NCBI RefSeq assembly: GCF_022808595.1
Contig: NZ_JAKUCN010000005.1
Coordinates: forward strand, 246,215-310,214
Length of the DNA stretch: 64,000 nucleotides
DNA from: Microvirga solisilvae
GTDB lineage: Bacteria; Pseudomonadota; Alphaproteobacteria; Rhizobiales; Beijerinckiaceae
Reading direction: 5' to 3'
The stretch's first letter is position 1. Each line of letters begins with the position of its first letter. Below the pieces are notes generated by a model. It did no database searches. It was not told the origin of the DNA and was given only the letters and a program-made list of their open reading frames with translations. Made by a program: the position numbers and the translations under genes. Positions 63,178 through 64,000 of this stretch are shown here, one piece after another.

Positions 63178-63675
63178 TCAGCCGGTGAAATCGGAAGCCT
63201 TGAGATAAATCTCCACGAGGCTTTCGCATCCCTTCCGGTCCTCTTCGTCGAACCGGTTGGGATTCGGGCTGTCGAGGTCGAGCACGCCGAGAACCGTGCC
63301 GTTTTTGATAAGTGGCACCACGAGCTCCGAGCGCGAGGCGCTATCGCAGGCAATATGGCCTGGAAAATCATGGACGTCCGGCACGACGATGGATGCCTTG
63401 CGTTCGACAGCGGTGCCGCACACGCCACGCCCGACTGCGATCCGCACGCAGGCCGTCTTGCCTTGGAACGGTCCAAGCACCAAACCATCGCCCCGCATGA
63501 AATAGAATCCGGCCCAGTTCAGGTCGGGAAGCATCTGATAGATCAGAGCTGACATGTTGGCCGCATTGGCGATGGCATCGGGCTCGCCTTCCAGAAGAGC
63601 TGCGAGCTGCTGAGCAAGCGAGGCATAAAGCTCATGCTTGCTGGCTGAGAATGGGAGGGGTTTTGCTTCGAACAT
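63178..63675 (-). CDS. Free methionine-(R)-sulfoxide reductase (GAF domain)
   Basis: This protein of about 165 residues reduces free Met-R-sulfoxide. It is a GAF-domain enzyme with three conserved cysteines in GKTACVRIAVGRGVCGTA and GHIACDSASRSELVVPL, and the fold signatures NWAGFYFMRGD and GVLDLDSPNPNRFDEEDR. The start may be ATG 63675 or GTG 63684. It complements the methionine importer at the other end of the window but is not linked to it. Confidence 0.92.
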   Translation of the reverse strand: MFEAKPLPFSASKHELYASLAQQLAALLEGEPDAIANAANMSALIYQMLPDLNWAGFYFMRGDGLVLGPFQGKTACVRIAVGRGVCGTAVERKASIVVPDVHDFPGHIACDSASRSELVVPLIKNGTVLGVLDLDSPNPNRFDEEDRKGCESLVEIYLKASDFTG

Positions 63676-63765
63676 AGGCTTCACTTATGGGCAGCCCCCT
63701 CCCTTGTCCAGCCCTTCCCCGAACTGCGGCACCAGGGCCGGAAGGCTCCGGACGCCCAGATAAGA

Positions 63766-63796
63766 GCAAGGGCTCTCCACAATGGAGAGCCCTTGC
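63766..63796. terminator. Perfect 13-base-pair hairpin between two minus-strand genes
   Basis: GCAAGGGCTCTCC, loop ACAAT, GGAGAGCCCTTGC. It follows the stop of the partial RTX gene at 63819 and so is probably its terminator on the minus strand, though the U run is poor (TCTTATCT). Confidence 0.65.
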
Positions 63797-63818
63797 CGCG
63801 GTTTGGAGCTTGTCTTCG

Positions 63819-64000
63819 TTAGATGACGACGAAGTCGAGGTTTGTGAGGCCCTTGTTCTTGCCGACATTGGCGAAGACGACCTGACCGCCGGCTTTGTTG
63901 CCGTTGGCATCGTACCATACGTCGCCCGTCAGCTTGTTGTAGCCAACGAAGTCGTCCTTATCGGCCGCCTTAGCGCCGACGGTGAAGAACGACTTGCTGA
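63819..64000 (-). CDS. RTX-type secreted protein, C-terminal fragment
   Basis: Sixty codons before a TAA at 63819 are visible; the 5' part lies beyond the window. The segment FFTVGAKAADKDDFVGYNK, VWYDANGNKAGGQVVFANVG and end LTNLDFVVI is the same C-terminal module as in the RTX protein at 13376-14998 (GAKAHDTNDRIIYNK, LFYDADGTGKKYGAIKFAQL, DDFFIA). It is a probable type I secretion substrate; what its N-terminal part does cannot be seen. Confidence 0.8.
   Translation of the reverse strand, partial: SKSFFTVGAKAADKDDFVGYNKLTGDVWYDANGNKAGGQVVFANVGKNKGLTNLDFVVI

Overview
The window is a GC-rich (roughly 60-65% by eye) chromosomal stretch from an alphaproteobacterium, most likely a member of Hyphomicrobiales (Rhizobiales) near Methylobacteriaceae or Microvirga. 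That placement is inferred from family content: a C4-pathway 5-aminolevulinate synthase, UPF0262, UPF0314, DUF2948 and DUF2076 genes, tandem phasins, a PdhS/PleC/DivJ-type kinase, a crescentin-like coiled coil, and a tRNA-His with A73 and no encoded G-1. There are no rRNA genes, CRISPR arrays, integrases or intact insertion sequences. Most of the window is core metabolism and housekeeping.

Layout. 0-10 kb: the end of hisZ and hisG, a META-domain protein, an SbmA/YddA-like ABC exporter, the metNIQ methionine importer, a flavodoxin-family reductase and an aldo/keto reductase. 9-13.3 kb: a stress block with an ECF sigma factor, its membrane anti-sigma factor, a secreted Yx(FWY)xxD-repeat protein, a secreted glyoxalase-fold protein, and a divergent MarR / DoxX-GST unit with three copies of one operator. 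13.4-15 kb: a secreted RTX protein. 15-17.2 kb: groES-groEL under a CIRCE element. 17-22 kb: a DMT permease, an L,D-transpeptidase, DUF2076, a NUDIX hydrolase and tyrS. TyrS is preceded by what looks like a leaderless leader-peptide attenuator containing Phe-Phe-Asn-Tyr-Tyr; this is the most interesting signal in the window.

22-34.7 kb: a crescentin-like filament protein, a glcD-glcE-UPF0314-glcF operon for glycolate oxidation, a cytochrome c, lutABC for L-lactate oxidation, a glycolipid-binding-family protein, and bfd-bfr iron storage behind a probable Irr box. 34.8-42 kb: a Pat-type acyl-CoA synthetase/acetyltransferase fusion, a multi-PAS histidine kinase, two phasin genes behind a TGCA-rich tandem repeat, and a NUDIX gene whose apparent start lies inside the phasin terminator. 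42-51 kb: an Omp25-like porin, a PAS-GGDEF-EAL protein, small unknown genes, tRNA-His and a tripartite tricarboxylate transporter (TctC, TctA, TctB).

51-59.4 kb: a TerC-family protein, azlCD, then the conserved alphaproteobacterial block murA / DUF2948 / hisD / UPF0262 / low-molecular-weight phosphatase, then hemA (with an FNR/FixK-like box) and tRNA-Thr. 59.4-64 kb: a more accessory-looking segment with a D-glucuronyl C5-epimerase-like protein, a 750-base gene-poor gap, a serralysin-type RTX metalloprotease, a free methionine-(R)-sulfoxide reductase, and the C-terminus of another RTX protein cut by the window edge.

Start codons were chosen by ribosome-binding site and family length. Promoter and operator calls rest on reading sequence only. 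Positions of short sites may be off by one base.
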